NCBI RefSeq assembly: GCF_910592395.1
Contig: NC_088323.1
Span: forward strand, 3,844,001 to 3,908,000
Source of the DNA: Lineus longissimus
Lineage: Eukaryota; Nemertea; Pilidiophora; Heteronemertea; Lineidae
Direction of reading: 5' to 3'
DNA length: 64,000 bases
Below the pieces are notes generated by a model, which saw only the letters and a list, made by a program, of their open reading frames with translations, searched no databases and was not told where the DNA came from. Below, in pieces: positions 11,821 through 23,153 of the stretch. The position numbers were made by a program, and so were the translations under genes. How positions within the stretch are numbered: position 1 is the first letter of the stretch; every line of letters begins with the position of its first letter.

Positions 11821-12590
11821 AGCCTGCACCACACGGTGAAAATTTGCGTGATGCAAGTGACACGCGTGCATGTTGCGACAGGCAAATTCTCACTGTGTGG
11901 GGTCGTTTTTTGCTGCGTATCTTCCCTCGCGAGTCGAGACGCAGCCGATCTAGCATGTTTGATATTTTCTCGACACGCGAGGAAGTTAATCACCGTGTGG
12001 GGGCTACCTGCAGCAATGTTGCGCGAGTTCGACGAATCACAACAAGCAGATCGGTCACATGATTTATAGGTCAGTCACATGATACCAAAATGGCAGCGCC
12101 CGGGAACTGTCAAATCCTATGAGAAGTATTATGGACCAAGAAGACCAAATTGCCCTTATTCTCCTGCTGTTACTCCGTCGGAGGCGGCGCCGCGTGGACC
12201 GTAGTCTTTGGACAAGGCCATGGATTCAGAAAAGAGAGGATAAGGGGGCCTATGCAAATCTAATTGCTGAATTGCGGGAGGAGGACCCCATGAAGTATCG
12301 CCAGTTCCACAGAGCTGCCATTTTGGTATCATGTGACTGACCTATAAATCATGTGACCGATCTGCTTGTTGTGATTCGTCGAACTCGCGCAACATTGCTG
12401 CAGGTAGCCCCCACACGGTGATTAACTTCCTCGCGTGTCGAGAAAATATCAAACATGCTAGATCGGCTGCGTCTCGACTCGCGAGGGAAGATACGCAGCA
12501 AAAAACGACCCCACACAGTGAGAATTTGCCTGTCGCAACATGCACGCGTGTCACTTGCATCACGCAAATTTTCACCGTGTGGTGCAGGCT
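11821..12590. mobile_element. Harbinger/PIF-type deletion element with 277-bp inverted ends
   Basis: The arms 11821-12097 and 12314-12590 are 277 bases each and, by eye, perfect reverse complements, starting AGCCTGCACCACACGGTG. The element is flanked on both sides by the trinucleotide TAA (11818-11820 and 12591-12593), the TWA target-site duplication expected of Harbinger/PIF transposases. The 216-bp core carries the start of a HARBI1-like transposase ORF and nothing of the catalytic domain, so the copy is non-autonomous. The undiverged arms point to recent insertion or gene conversion. Confidence 0.85.
12131..12313 (+). pseudogene. HARBI1-like transposase N-terminal remnant
   Basis: The frame beginning MDQEDQIALILLLLLRRRRR continues through RPWIQKREDKGAYANLIAEL and EEDPMKYRQFHR. 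An arginine run, W-x-RPW and an L-R-x-E-D-P block are typical of the N terminus of Harbinger transposases (HARBI1 family). The frame then runs into the right inverted arm at 12314, where homology stops. The DDE nuclease domain is absent. Confidence 0.7.
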
Positions 12591-12593
12591 TAA

Positions 12594-13467
12594 GCAGTAA
12601 CGACAAAGCAATGATTAAGCATGGTTTTGTCACGTTCCATCATTCATGTATTCCATTCATTTCGTCGATTCGATGAGGCCGATCGATACTTTGTTGATGT
12701 GCAGAGTGCCTCGTCAGCAAGCGTCATTATTCGGCAACAAAGCTTCACCTTCATTACAAGGACTGCTTCAAGAGCTTTGATTGATACCAAGGTCAGTCGC
12801 ACGCACCTCCCCTTTATACACGTTGCTATCACAAGCGCCGAGCCCAGAAGTTCAAGATGTGGTGTGGACTGATATACAAATGCTATGTCCAAGTATCGCA
12901 GAATGGTCCCTCTCCTTTTTTATTGTCCGATGGGCATGGCGTCATCTCACAGATCTCAAAGTGACGTACATGTAATGGATAAACTGACAGAAGAAAAATA
13001 TAATATATCATCGATTTATTTTTCCATTCAAAGTTTCAATAAAACAATCGTGAACATTAGGGCATAAAAGTGGATTTAAGCCTAGACCATTCTGTGAAAA
13101 AACGGATTCTAGAAATTACAAAGAAATGTTTTCTGAACTAATAAAACACTGCAAAAGCAATTATATGACATTGCACAGGTTAGCACAAGTTTGCAACACC
13201 AGTGATCAGACCTGCAGACCTCCGTCGATGTAGGACTAGAGGACTATTTTTTATATATTGTTATTGTCCCAATTCTCACGTAGGATTAAAAAATATATCA
13301 TAAATATATATACATCATTATTATCATCAAACTGTTCATATTCAAAGTTACATATATTATGTACATGACGTAGTAAACACAACAGAAGATGGGTGAACTA
13401 AACGGTGGCCCGGTTTTTTTTGGTCAGTCACGAGGCGCACCAATAGACGATTCCACCTTAATTGGTG
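12594..13467. other. Between Gal3ST copies 1 and 2; no gene
   Basis: No coding exon recognised. On the minus strand this is the 3' flank of Gal3ST copy 2; a candidate AATAAA lies near 13015-13020, about 450 bases past the stop. AT-rich sequence occupies roughly 13240-13370. Confidence 0.4.
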
Positions 13468-15791
13468 TTAAAGTTTTGCACTTTTAGTCACATTTCTGGG
13501 GGGAATGATCTTAGCGTAAGGGTCCTTTAATTTAAACCTTGGCAGCCCCATCTGTACCCCGATCTCTTTGTTGAAGAGATGCGGTCCCTTGGTCAGTTTC
13601 GGGCACTCCTCGCGTTTGAATTCAAACTGTTTATTCCATGAAGTTTCTGGCACAACGAAGGACGGACTTTTTAACTTGTCTGCGCAATATCTTGTTATTA
13701 GTTGATTCACCAAAGAATATACCTCAACCTCTGACCAAAAGTCCAGGCCTTGCTCCGCAATTTTTTCCCACAGAGATTTGTTGAAGTAGTCATACATCAT
13801 GAAGTCCACACGGCTCCACTTCCTATACTTGTTGCGCAGTGTTGCCTCGGTCGTGGGGGTGTAACTGATTCCCTTGGCGTTCTTCTTGTAGTCCTGTTTG
13901 TTCACGCTTAGTGAGATCACGTCCTCCATCGACCAGCAAAGCAGACGACGCATTAAAACAATGGATTCTGTGATGTGCTCCCTGATCAGAACAAGGTGTA
14001 TATTCTTTTTCACCAAAGCTAGGAACTCATTAATTCTAGCATCATCTGCACGCCAATCATTGTTGAAACCAAACTCAGTTGACATAAAATTCAAAGTCAT
14101 TGATCTGTGTCCAAACTGATGAAGGTTGAAAGCAAACGCGATTTTTCGCTCGAAAAATGCGGGGTTGCTTAAAAACTCAGACACTTTGTCCTTTGTCTTG
14201 AAATGGAATTGATTTGTCTCTTTAAAATAGAACATGGATGATTTAAAATGAGAGAAGGGCTCCCGAAGAATGCCAAAATATTTCGTATCATTTGGCATGA
14301 AATTTGTTAACGTCGTCTCGTTGTACGTGATGTGATGCGTTATTACGTTAATTTGCCGTTTTTCCCCGATCGGCTCGTTTAAGTGTTCGGGCAGCAGTGA
14401 CTTCGGCCAGCCGATGTGTCCGATGTCATGTCGAGGCAGTGCAAAGTTCAAATGGTGCTTCATGCCGTAGCGGGTGAAGATATTGGCAATCGTGGACGAG
14501 GCGCACTTGTGGACCTTTATAAGGACGAAGTTGTTGCTTGGTCGACAGGTTCCGTTGAGTGCGAACCCTTTATGTTTTGTGACCGCTGTCTCGATCTTTC
14601 TGGTGGCTATTGCTAGTTGCGTGGCACTTTTTTGCTCGACGATTGTTTGCAAAGGTCCCCTGTAGACAACCTTTGGCGTGACTCTGAAAAGAGAATGAAA
14701 ATATAAAGCCATCGGTCAATAGAGTTGTTTTTAAGAATCACCAGGTAGAAAGACTGGTGTGTGTGTATTTTCCGTTGACGCATTTAAGAACCGCTCCCCA
14801 TACACAGATGACCCCTACTATAGTGCCGAGCCCTGTGCCGCCCCGCCAAAATCACCACTGTTTTGTGTTGATTCATTTGTGGTATACGGTACTCTATACG
14901 TGCCTTGAACAAACGTCAAAAGTATAAACTACTATATCATTGTGATCCGCCTTGCGTTTAGGGAATAATCAACTTCACTCTTTCTATAGTGAATGCAACC
15001 GATGAAAATATTGGAAACTTACGCATGATGAAGCTTGCCCGAGGCCATGATAGGGGTGCAGACGGACTGTTGTGGACTGTCTAACCAAGTTCGTCTGCAA
15101 CCCGAGAGTAGAGTAAGAGTTCTACGGAAAGTTACGACATGTCTTAAACGCGCATGTCGAGTAGGAGTTGTACCCGAACTTACTCGACCTCTCATGAATC
15201 AAATGGACCAAGTTTGATGAAGTCGTGCCTCAAAAGCTCAGTAGGCTGCCTCTCTTGGTTATTGGCTAAAGTTTGGTAATAATTCCGTTCATTGAATATA
15301 TCAAAGCGTAAGTCCATCGGCAGTGTTACGATCGCGGGTTATTTTGCTCAAAAGTCATGATTAATGTAAAATTTGAAAAAAGTCGTGCGAAGTTGGTCTT
15401 TTTGCCAGGTGGTACTCTTTGAGTTTGCCAGTTTCCGACCATCAAGCCATGGAGAGTTGAGCCCGATTCACGAATGAGGTCAAAGATGACGTCGCGAGTG
15501 TCGGACCCGAGGAAACAATTGGAGTTTGGCTGGGTTCTGAAGCGATATCGGGTCCAGCCCGAGATCAAACCGCGGGACCAGGTCACTGAACGCCGCTCTT
15601 GTTGCCATGGCAGCGATATGTTGTATTGGGTTTCATAATACTAAGACTTACAGATTAACTGGTGACCTCCACGCGAACAATAACATGGACCCTGTCATCG
15701 AGATGAACGCCAGCGATATAAAAGCCTGCGTCCGCCGTTGGTTTGGGACGCTGCCAACGAAGACCGTGCATTTCGTACTTTGTGACGTCAT
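13468..15791 (-). CDS. Gal3ST-like galactose sulfotransferase, tandem copy 2
   Basis: Exon 1 is 15652-15791 and exon 2 is 13468-14683, joined in phase 2 (gtaagt donor, cttttcag acceptor), giving 451 residues. Exon 1 starts MTSQSTKCTVFVG and carries a signal anchor ending SMLLFAWRSPVNL. Exon 2 shows FVLIKVHKCASSTIANIF (PAPS loop) and FGILREPFSHFKS (3'-phosphate site), with the Gal3ST landmark ALPRHDIGHIGWP between. The role is the same as for copy 1: Golgi 3-O-sulfation of galactose, acceptor unknown. The organisation (signal-anchor exon plus one long catalytic exon) and junction phase are identical to the flanking copies, which shows duplication of a whole gene. The intron has no recognisable gene; an unassigned minus-strand frame covers 15326-15586. 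Confidence 0.87.
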
Positions 15792-16379
15792 TTGGCCGCA
15801 CATGCGCCGCAGCCTAGAAAGACAATGGTAAGAAGTATATTAGAATCATGCAGTGATGCTTTGATCATCGCACCAGGTGTGAAGAATTTGCCTTCACAGA
15901 GCTGGTGTAGCAGTCGAAAATGTTCCCCTGAAAAATGTGTTTTATTGAAATCACTATTTGAGAACACAAACTTGTCAAAGTATCCACTCACCAGTCAGTG
16001 TGCAGACACATAGTCACATGACGAATAGAAGAACGGGTGACGAATGAGCTAAATGTGAGAGGAGCATCGTGTGAGCTCAAGATCTCCTTAAAAAATTATC
16101 GAAAGACGACTTACCTCCTTTGATTTCTATCCGACTTTGGGCGGCTCAGTCGCTTAACACTCCGTCAAGGACTGACTTTTTATGTGATTCAGAACCATCG
16201 ATACAGAACCGATTGTCTTGCTAATGGTGACCAAGCCATACATCATTAAACACATTATGTAACATTCATCCATTATTGTTGTGGTGATTATCCCTGCTCG
16301 GTGCGGACATGCCCAGTTTAGTGAATGGAATATAAACACACTAGCAATACGACCACCATTTTGGCGAGAACTTTTAATT

Positions 16380-16580
16380 CTTAAGAAATTGGAACTCCTT
16401 CAAAAAGGAGTGAATTCTTATTAAAAACATGGGAGGCTGTTCTCCGGAAAACAAAGAAAAAAAACCCACCATTTAAAGTAGCATTCACTTCGTTTTGAAA
16501 GAGTTCTGAATGATTTAGGATTTCAAGTTCCAGCCAAATTGGTGGTGCCCAACGCCCACTCTGAAGTACGTACATATTCA
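16380..16580. repeat. Dispersed repeat, inverted relative to 10430-10640
   Basis: Shared words on the opposite strand include CTTTCAAAACGAAGTGAATG and GGAGAACAGCCTCCC. The segment 16510-16545 (ttaggatttcaagttccagcc) also matches 21622-21645 (ttaggacttcaagttctagcc). It is non-coding and probably a small non-autonomous element. Confidence 0.45.
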
Positions 16581-17122
16581 TGTATTGGGTTTCTAGAAAA
16601 AAGCCCTAATTGTCCCTTTAAGACACCAATGTAATGATGTTATTATGTATATGTACTTTTCGTGCAGTCAAAATGACTTGAAAGCACATATGCAGTATTC
16701 CAAGCATAAGTTTTAAGGCACTAATCTGATGACGGGTGCAGTTTCTCACTCTCACTAACGCCATTAATTCCAAATATACCGAAGAGTGCATGCAATCCAC
16801 GGGCATTAATAGATCAAGATAAGAAAATACCGATGCATAATTTACTTTCAATTTATTTACAAGTCTGCATCCAGAGTTTCAATAAGATGAGCGAGATCAT
16901 GTGGCCAATGACAGAAGCTTCGACCATTTCTTGTAAAACACATAATAAAATAATAAAGAAAATAATCTAAAAGGACAAAACACTGCCAAATACGAAACTG
17001 TAACACAAATTGCATCCATATACTTACGCTGACAAAGCTTTGCGTGCTATATACGTCGCGTGAAACGCTCATCTGGAGAAAGGTCTTAAATCTATTAAAA
17101 CATTGTACCCTGCATGACGGTT

Positions 17123-17128
17123 TTTATT
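17123..17128 (-). promoter_or_regulatory. Candidate polyadenylation signal for Gal3ST copy 3
   Basis: AATAAA on the minus strand, 55 bases beyond the stop codon of the gene. Position fits a short 3' UTR. Confidence 0.35.
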
Positions 17129-17183
17129 AACTCCTGGTCTCACGGAGTCCTTTAAATCCCACGTCACGTACATACATACCGCA

Positions 17184-20100
17184 TCAAGGTTTCACATTCT
17201 GCGGGAGGATATTCCTAGCGTAAGGATTCTTGAATTTGAACCTGGACAACCCCATCTGAATCCCAATCTCTCTATTGAAGAGATGCGGCCCCTTGGTAAG
17301 TTTCAAGCACTCCTCGCGTTTGAATTCGAATTTTTTATTCCATAAAGTTTCTGGCACAACGAAGGACGGTTTTTTAAACTTGTCTGCGCAATATCTTGTG
17401 ACTAGTTGATTCACCATAGAATACACCTCAACCTCTGACCAAAAGTCCGGGCCCTGCTCCGCAATTTTTTCCCACAAGGTTCTATTGAAATAGTCGTACA
17501 TCATGAAATCCACACGGCTCCAGTTTCTATACCTGGCGCGCAGTGTTGCCTCGGTCGTGGAGCTGTAATTAATTCCCGCGGCATTTTTGGTGTAGTCCTG
17601 TTTGTTTACAATAAGTGAGATGACGTCCTCCATCGACCAGCAAAGCAGACGACGCATTAAAACAATGGATTCCGTGATGTGCTCTCGGATCATGACAAGA
17701 TTTATATTCTTTTTCACATATTCCATAAACTCAAAAATCTTCGCATCGTCTGTGCGCCAATCATTGTTGAAACCAAACTCCGTTGACATAAAATTCATGG
17801 TCATAGACCTGTGCCCAAACAGCAAACTGTTAAAATAAAACGCGATTTTGCGCTCGAAAAACACCGGGTTGTTTAAAAACTCGGATACCTTATCCTTCGT
17901 CTTGAAATGGAATTGCTTGGCCTCAAGTTTGAAATAAAACATGGTGGATTTAAAATGAGAGAAAGGCTCTCGAAGAATAGCGAAATATTTCGTATCCTTT
18001 GGCATGAGGTTTGTCAACGTCGTCTCGTTGTACGTGATGTGATGCGTGATTATGTTAATTTGCCGATTCTTCCCGATCGGCTCGATATGTTCGGGCCGGA
18101 TTGGCTTTGGCCAGCCGATGTGCCCAATGTCAAAGCGAGGCAGTGCAAAGTTTAAATGGTGCTTCATGCCGTAGCGGGTGAAGATATTGGCAATCGTGGA
18201 TGAGGCGCACTTGTGGACTTTTATGAGGACGACGTTGTCTAGTGGGCGGCAAGTTCCGTTGCGGCTTGAAGCGAACCCCTTCCAGTCTGCCGTAAAGTTC
18301 CGGACGGCCACAGATATCTGCTGATTGAACACCTTTAGGGAGTTCTGGAGCGAAAGGCGCGAATAGAAAACTTTCGGAAGGTTTCTGAAAAGATATAAAC
18401 AATTGAATATTTAAAACATTTTCTTCATTAATATAAATCAGCGTCCAGCTCGTGGTAAAATCTCATGTAGTTAAAGGAATGACCTGTCAAAACCTCAAGA
18501 AACACTAAGTCTTGTATGAACATGTACACGTATCAGCTCAAGATAAATTGGGCGATGCAGATTTTGTAAGACACGTCACCACCCTGACTCATTTTTTCCG
18601 AAAATCGTCAGCATGCTAAGATGCTGCCTTTTTTGTTATTCATGCCAGGGTCTTTTGCGATTGCATGAAGAGTAAGGCCAGCTTCCAGATGTAAGGACAA
18701 CTCCAAATTGGTTGATGAAATTATTATTGTTAGTAGGAAAATCAGAAGTGCATGGGTTATCAGGTCGCCAGCCCTCAAGTTCATGCACCGACCGACGGTG
18801 TTCATGCTGGAATCGAAGGAGCAACCAACACTTCTGCAGACAGTTCGTAAATATTTTGTCGGCATTGTTTGGTGCTCTGGAACGTCAGTAAACTACTGGT
18901 TTAAATTTCTTCAAATTTGGATTTTTACTTATCTTTGCTTCGCAACAAAACGCAAATTTAGGGAACATGGTAAAGAAATATACCGTAGAATGTTCAAATT
19001 CAATGCACTACGTCAATGTACACTACTTTGAAAATATTTACACGTATTTCGTTACCATGGTTACTAAAACGAGGAAAATCTGTTTGGTCTTGAACCACAG
19101 ATCAATCACAAACAAACTTCAAAGAAATCCAACCTGTAGTTCGCGCTCCAGAGCCCGAAATGATGGGGACAAAACCTTTACGAATGGAATATGGAGGTCA
19201 GAATGCCCTTCAATCGGTCGATCGAGGAATTTTGCCTGACTGGTTAAGTAACACACACTAGGGAATGTGAACAGAAGTACCATACAGTTATTGTGGTTGT
19301 CTGTGTGCCGAAACAATCATGCATAAACAAAAGCATTAGAATTAATGGTTTTAGAGCACCCAGTTGGCTTCCATTAGCCTGATAACGTATTCAGGGAACC
19401 CGGTATAGCGCTTGTGATCTTCACAACATCTCAGCGTTTCTATGCAATAGACCATGACTTTTCAATATGGGAACACTGAGAGACTATGCCTGGGAACGCT
19501 GAAAGACAGATAAGCACGTTTTTCTCCGATTTCTCCAATTGATAAGTCATGGTCTCGATAGCTGCCTATTGTATGGAACACTGAAATATGGAGACAACCA
19601 AAAACGTTACACCGCCATGACTTGTTTTAACAAACTCTCTACAGTTTTTAAAGAAAGAAATCAATGATTACCGGTAGGATTCTGCTTTCCACCTGTAAGC
19701 AAAGGACGTGACTGGGTAAATTGCTTGAAATTAGGTGGATGGACTTCCATCCAAACTTCAGTGGATCGATTTCCATCACATTCTAGACTGATCGACAGTG
19801 ACAGGAAATGCCCAATTTCCGAGCTCCGACTCTCGTCTCCAAGACAAGGAGCCAGTCAGAGTAGGCACAGGTTCCAGCTGAATCCTTTGCAGTTGGTGAA
19901 GTGCATGAATTAGGAGATGACATGTGTGATTCGATGCACTCTGAGGTAATTAGACAATGGATGAATTTATGAATCGATGCTGGCAACTTACGGGCCCGTG
20001 GCCAGGCTTGCCACCACTGGTGTTGGGGCAACATATTTCCGTCGGACAACAAATTTTTGCGGGGGATATCTTAAAGATACAATATGTCGGTCATATCAAC

Positions 20101-20567
20101 AGAATAGCTGGCGAGTTCAGCGTTATTTTTGTGAAGGAATTAATGATAACTCCTGGGGTGATAGTTGGCCGTGTTCGATTTCAGACGAGTTAGTGGCTAC
20201 TCTACAGCTGAGTGTTAATGAAAGCATGATTAGTCCATTTTGACGTGTTCGATTGCTTACGCCGCGCTTCCCCTGGCCATCATCTCTCATTTTAGGCATG
20301 TGCAGTGGATGTGACCTCCACACGATGCCGGCCCTGACCCGTGAAAGAAAATTAACCCCAGCAGGCGGCTCATTTCAGCAACCACTCTTGTCACTAGCGT
20401 ACTTACGTGTTGACGAGTATGGGTGCCCTCCACGCGTACAAGAAGCAGGAGCCGATCATGGAGATGAAAACGAGGAAGAAGAAGGCCTGGGTCCGCCGCT
20501 GGTTCGTGGTGGTCGACACCACCACTTGGGCCCGGATGGGCTGGCCGCTCCCGCTTGGTGATGTCAT
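17184..20567 (-). CDS. Gal3ST-like galactose sulfotransferase, tandem copy 3
   Basis: Exon 1 is 20407-20567 and exon 2 is 17184-18384; again the junction is phase 2, giving 453 residues. Exon 1 begins MTSPSGSGQPIRAQVV and has a signal anchor ending SCFLYAWRAPILVN, clearly related to exon 1 of copies 1 and 2. Exon 2 reads NLPKVFYSRLSLQ, then NVVLIKVHKCASSTIANIF (PAPS loop), ALPRFDIGHIGWP and FAILREPFSHFKS (3'-phosphate site). The predicted role is 3-O-sulfation of galactose in the Golgi, acceptor unknown. The 2-kb intron has no second gene. Copy 3 and copy 2 share KTKDKVSEFL, FFERKIAF and SFVVPET, so they appear to be the younger duplicate pair. Confidence 0.87.
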
Positions 20568-22377
20568 CTGACCGTTACCTAGGGCAGAAGATTACAAGCA
20601 GATATTCAAAGGGCATACAGAATGGTAAGTCAGGATAAATATTATAGGCCAAGGGCCCGGACGAACTTTCCCAATGGGGTAAATAGAGTTCAGGCCTACG
20701 GTCTGCTTGGTGACGATATCTGGCCGAACCGAGGGCGGTGGTTTACACTCTCCAAGTAGTTTGACTTGACCTAATCACTCCGGTAGGTCTGACAAAGATT
20801 GCTTCCACGAGCAGACTACAGAGAAGGCCTCCACCTCATGAGACGTACCCTGATATTTCTCAAAAGTATATAGCAAACACAAAAATGCTAGCAGTGGGAT
20901 TATCCAAATGTCACGCGCACAATATGCCTAAAAAATGTTACATGCACACTGCTTGACTTGGACATACTGTAGCCTATGTAAATAGATTTTGTATAATAGA
21001 ACTAGCATGTTAGCAGCAAGCCTTTGAGCGGCCAGAGAACACGGCTTTAGCATCAAATATTTAGATTGTGATGATGCTTATGCAATATCTTATAGCACTG
21101 CCCAAGACGTGTATAAGTATCCCATTGGTACATGCCATTAGTTTGCGCTTTATGTGAAAATGAAGTGACTGTAAATACTAAACATGAAAACGTCATTCAT
21201 ATGATGACGGAGTGGGCCTCGTGCGCATGTCCAGATGTTTGCACTTAAAAAATCCTTGGCACTCTTATGTACATCGACATTGTATGAAGTAAGCTGACCC
21301 TCTTTGTAAAAACCAGACGATTAAATAGGGTTTTAAAGTAAGCGGGCTTTCTTCTCTTTTTACATGGATGGAGTACTCTGAGCTGGGCTGTCATAGTTAT
21401 GTGCATAGACAGGTTCAAGAAAGGCTCTGACCACGCTCCATGCATAAGTGGAGAGTGTTCCGAATAATACAAAAAGGTCTCAAAAGTTGATCTTTCCATT
21501 GTTCGGTTGCGGAAAATGAGAGGGGGTGGGGGGCGCGTTTGCATGCATTTTTTTCCACAATCAAATGGAATATCTCCTATCCATATTGGCGAAAATCATT
21601 TTGGAGGAGTTCTCCTTGCTTTAGGACTTCAAGTTCTAGCCAAAATAGTTGTGTCTATGGTCCACGGTTTGTGTGTGCATGGCTGAAATGCTAATGGATT
21701 GGTTTTTGCACGTCAATTCCCCTACGCACTCAAACAATACTTTCAAAAGTAACATTTAATCATACATTTGTAAACAGGTATGGATTCTTCTCTTGTATAC
21801 TTGATAGGTCCATGCACATTACCTAAGTACGAAGGGGAATTGGCGTGCAAGAACAAATGCAAGAGAGAGAAATCATTAGCATAAATTAAGCCAAAACCAG
21901 ACGATGTTATGCTCGACCTTGAAGGAATTCTGCAAAACTTTGATAATTTCTAAAATAGTTGAAAATACTCACCTTTATCGCTGTGGCAAAAAATGCTACA
22001 TGTAACATACTCCTAAGGGAAAAAATTTACTCGTTTATGTGCACTCAGAGGTTTAACTAAATACATTGGTATAAATCCGTTCTGGGTGTTCTACCATAGC
22101 CATGTATAGCCCCACAATGCGCTCTCGCGAAGGGATATTTATTCGACAATACATAATGCGCTAACTGTACATGTATTTGTTAAGTGTGATGTCATTCGAT
22201 TACGTCACCGTATTTGGCTATGTTATCACAAGTCTTGTATACATGTGCAATAGTTAGCTAAACTCGTAATATTTTTATTCATTTTTTTCTCTGTGACCAT
22301 ATAAAAACAAGGCACTAGGCGGGGGTGTCCAAAAAAATCCGCAGTCTTGACCGCTAGAACGAAATGCCTACAATAGA

Positions 22378-22545
22378 AGGTCATCTTGGTCAACAGTTCT
22401 TGATCTGTATCGGGGGTACAGGTCGTCCTGGGCAACATTTCCTTATCTGTACCAAGGACACAGTTCCTTATCTGTATCCGGGGTACAGGTCGTCATGGGC
22501 AACATTTTCTTATCTTGATGCAGGGTACAGGCGTGACAGGTCGTC
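22378..22545. repeat. Degenerate tandem repeat
   Basis: Three to four imperfect copies of a motif built from GGTCGTC-TGGGCAACATTT and CTTATCTGTATCCGGGGTACA, with variable spacing of roughly 43-66 bases. Non-coding. Confidence 0.6.
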
Positions 22546-23128
22546 TGTCTTCGATGGATGGTTCCTCAGGAGAGAGTGAGCTACTAAGCTGAGAGAGAAC
22601 GAACTCGAAAGACTTGATTTATCAAAAAAACATATTTATTATTTCTAATGTGAAGGCTTTAGGTTCATTATCGTATCATAGAGACTAATTGACGGATAGC
22701 AATTAGCATGTAATAGCGACCACCCTGAAAGGTAGTCTTGGACATTGTAAGTCACCCGTACGACTGCATCATATTCTTGTACTCAGAAAACATGTATTTG
22801 CACCCCATGTTATTCGTAATAAAACAAAGTTGGGAAAGTAGTTTGGTAGGCCAGTTAAATCGGAGGAAACTGTTCTGGAAATCATTACTGTCAGTTTATC
22901 TTTCATAATATTAATACAGAGCAAAGAAGAAACTAACAAGGTTTATTGTATAAATAGTTTGATTATTACATGTATACTTTGAGAGTAAATACGAGCAAGA
23001 TATAATTCTGCTGACCAGTAAAAATATAACGCGGCAAAGCTGATATCGAAGTTGATTTTCTCAAGCGTTTGGACATGCAAACTACCACACTGGCGAATAG
23101 GCTCTGGTTAAGAAACTGGTAAAGAGTC

Positions 23129-23134
23129 TTTATT
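23129..23134 (-). promoter_or_regulatory. Candidate polyadenylation signal for the P450
   Basis: AATAAA on the minus strand about 20 bases past the stop codon. A second AATAAA lies at 22942-22947, which would give a longer 3' UTR. Confidence 0.35.
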
Positions 23135-23153
23135 TTGAAACTGGTCAAACATC

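Larger units (their letters stand above)
15792..17183. other. Between Gal3ST copies 2 and 3; dispersed repeat only
   Basis: No exon recognised. It includes the inverted copy of the cluster's dispersed repeat at 16380-16580. The 3' flank of copy 3 lies at its right end. Confidence 0.4.
20568..23153. other. Intergenic; short tandem repeat, no gene
   Basis: Upstream of Gal3ST copy 3 and downstream of the P450. A repeat fragment related to the sulfotransferase introns is at 21600-21645, and a degenerate tandem repeat is at 22378-22545. No coding exon was recognised. Confidence 0.4.

Noticed and set aside
11778-12633. Matching 77-94 codon frames on opposite strands
   Set aside because: They are the same sequence in the two inverted arms of the Harbinger element, not independent genes.
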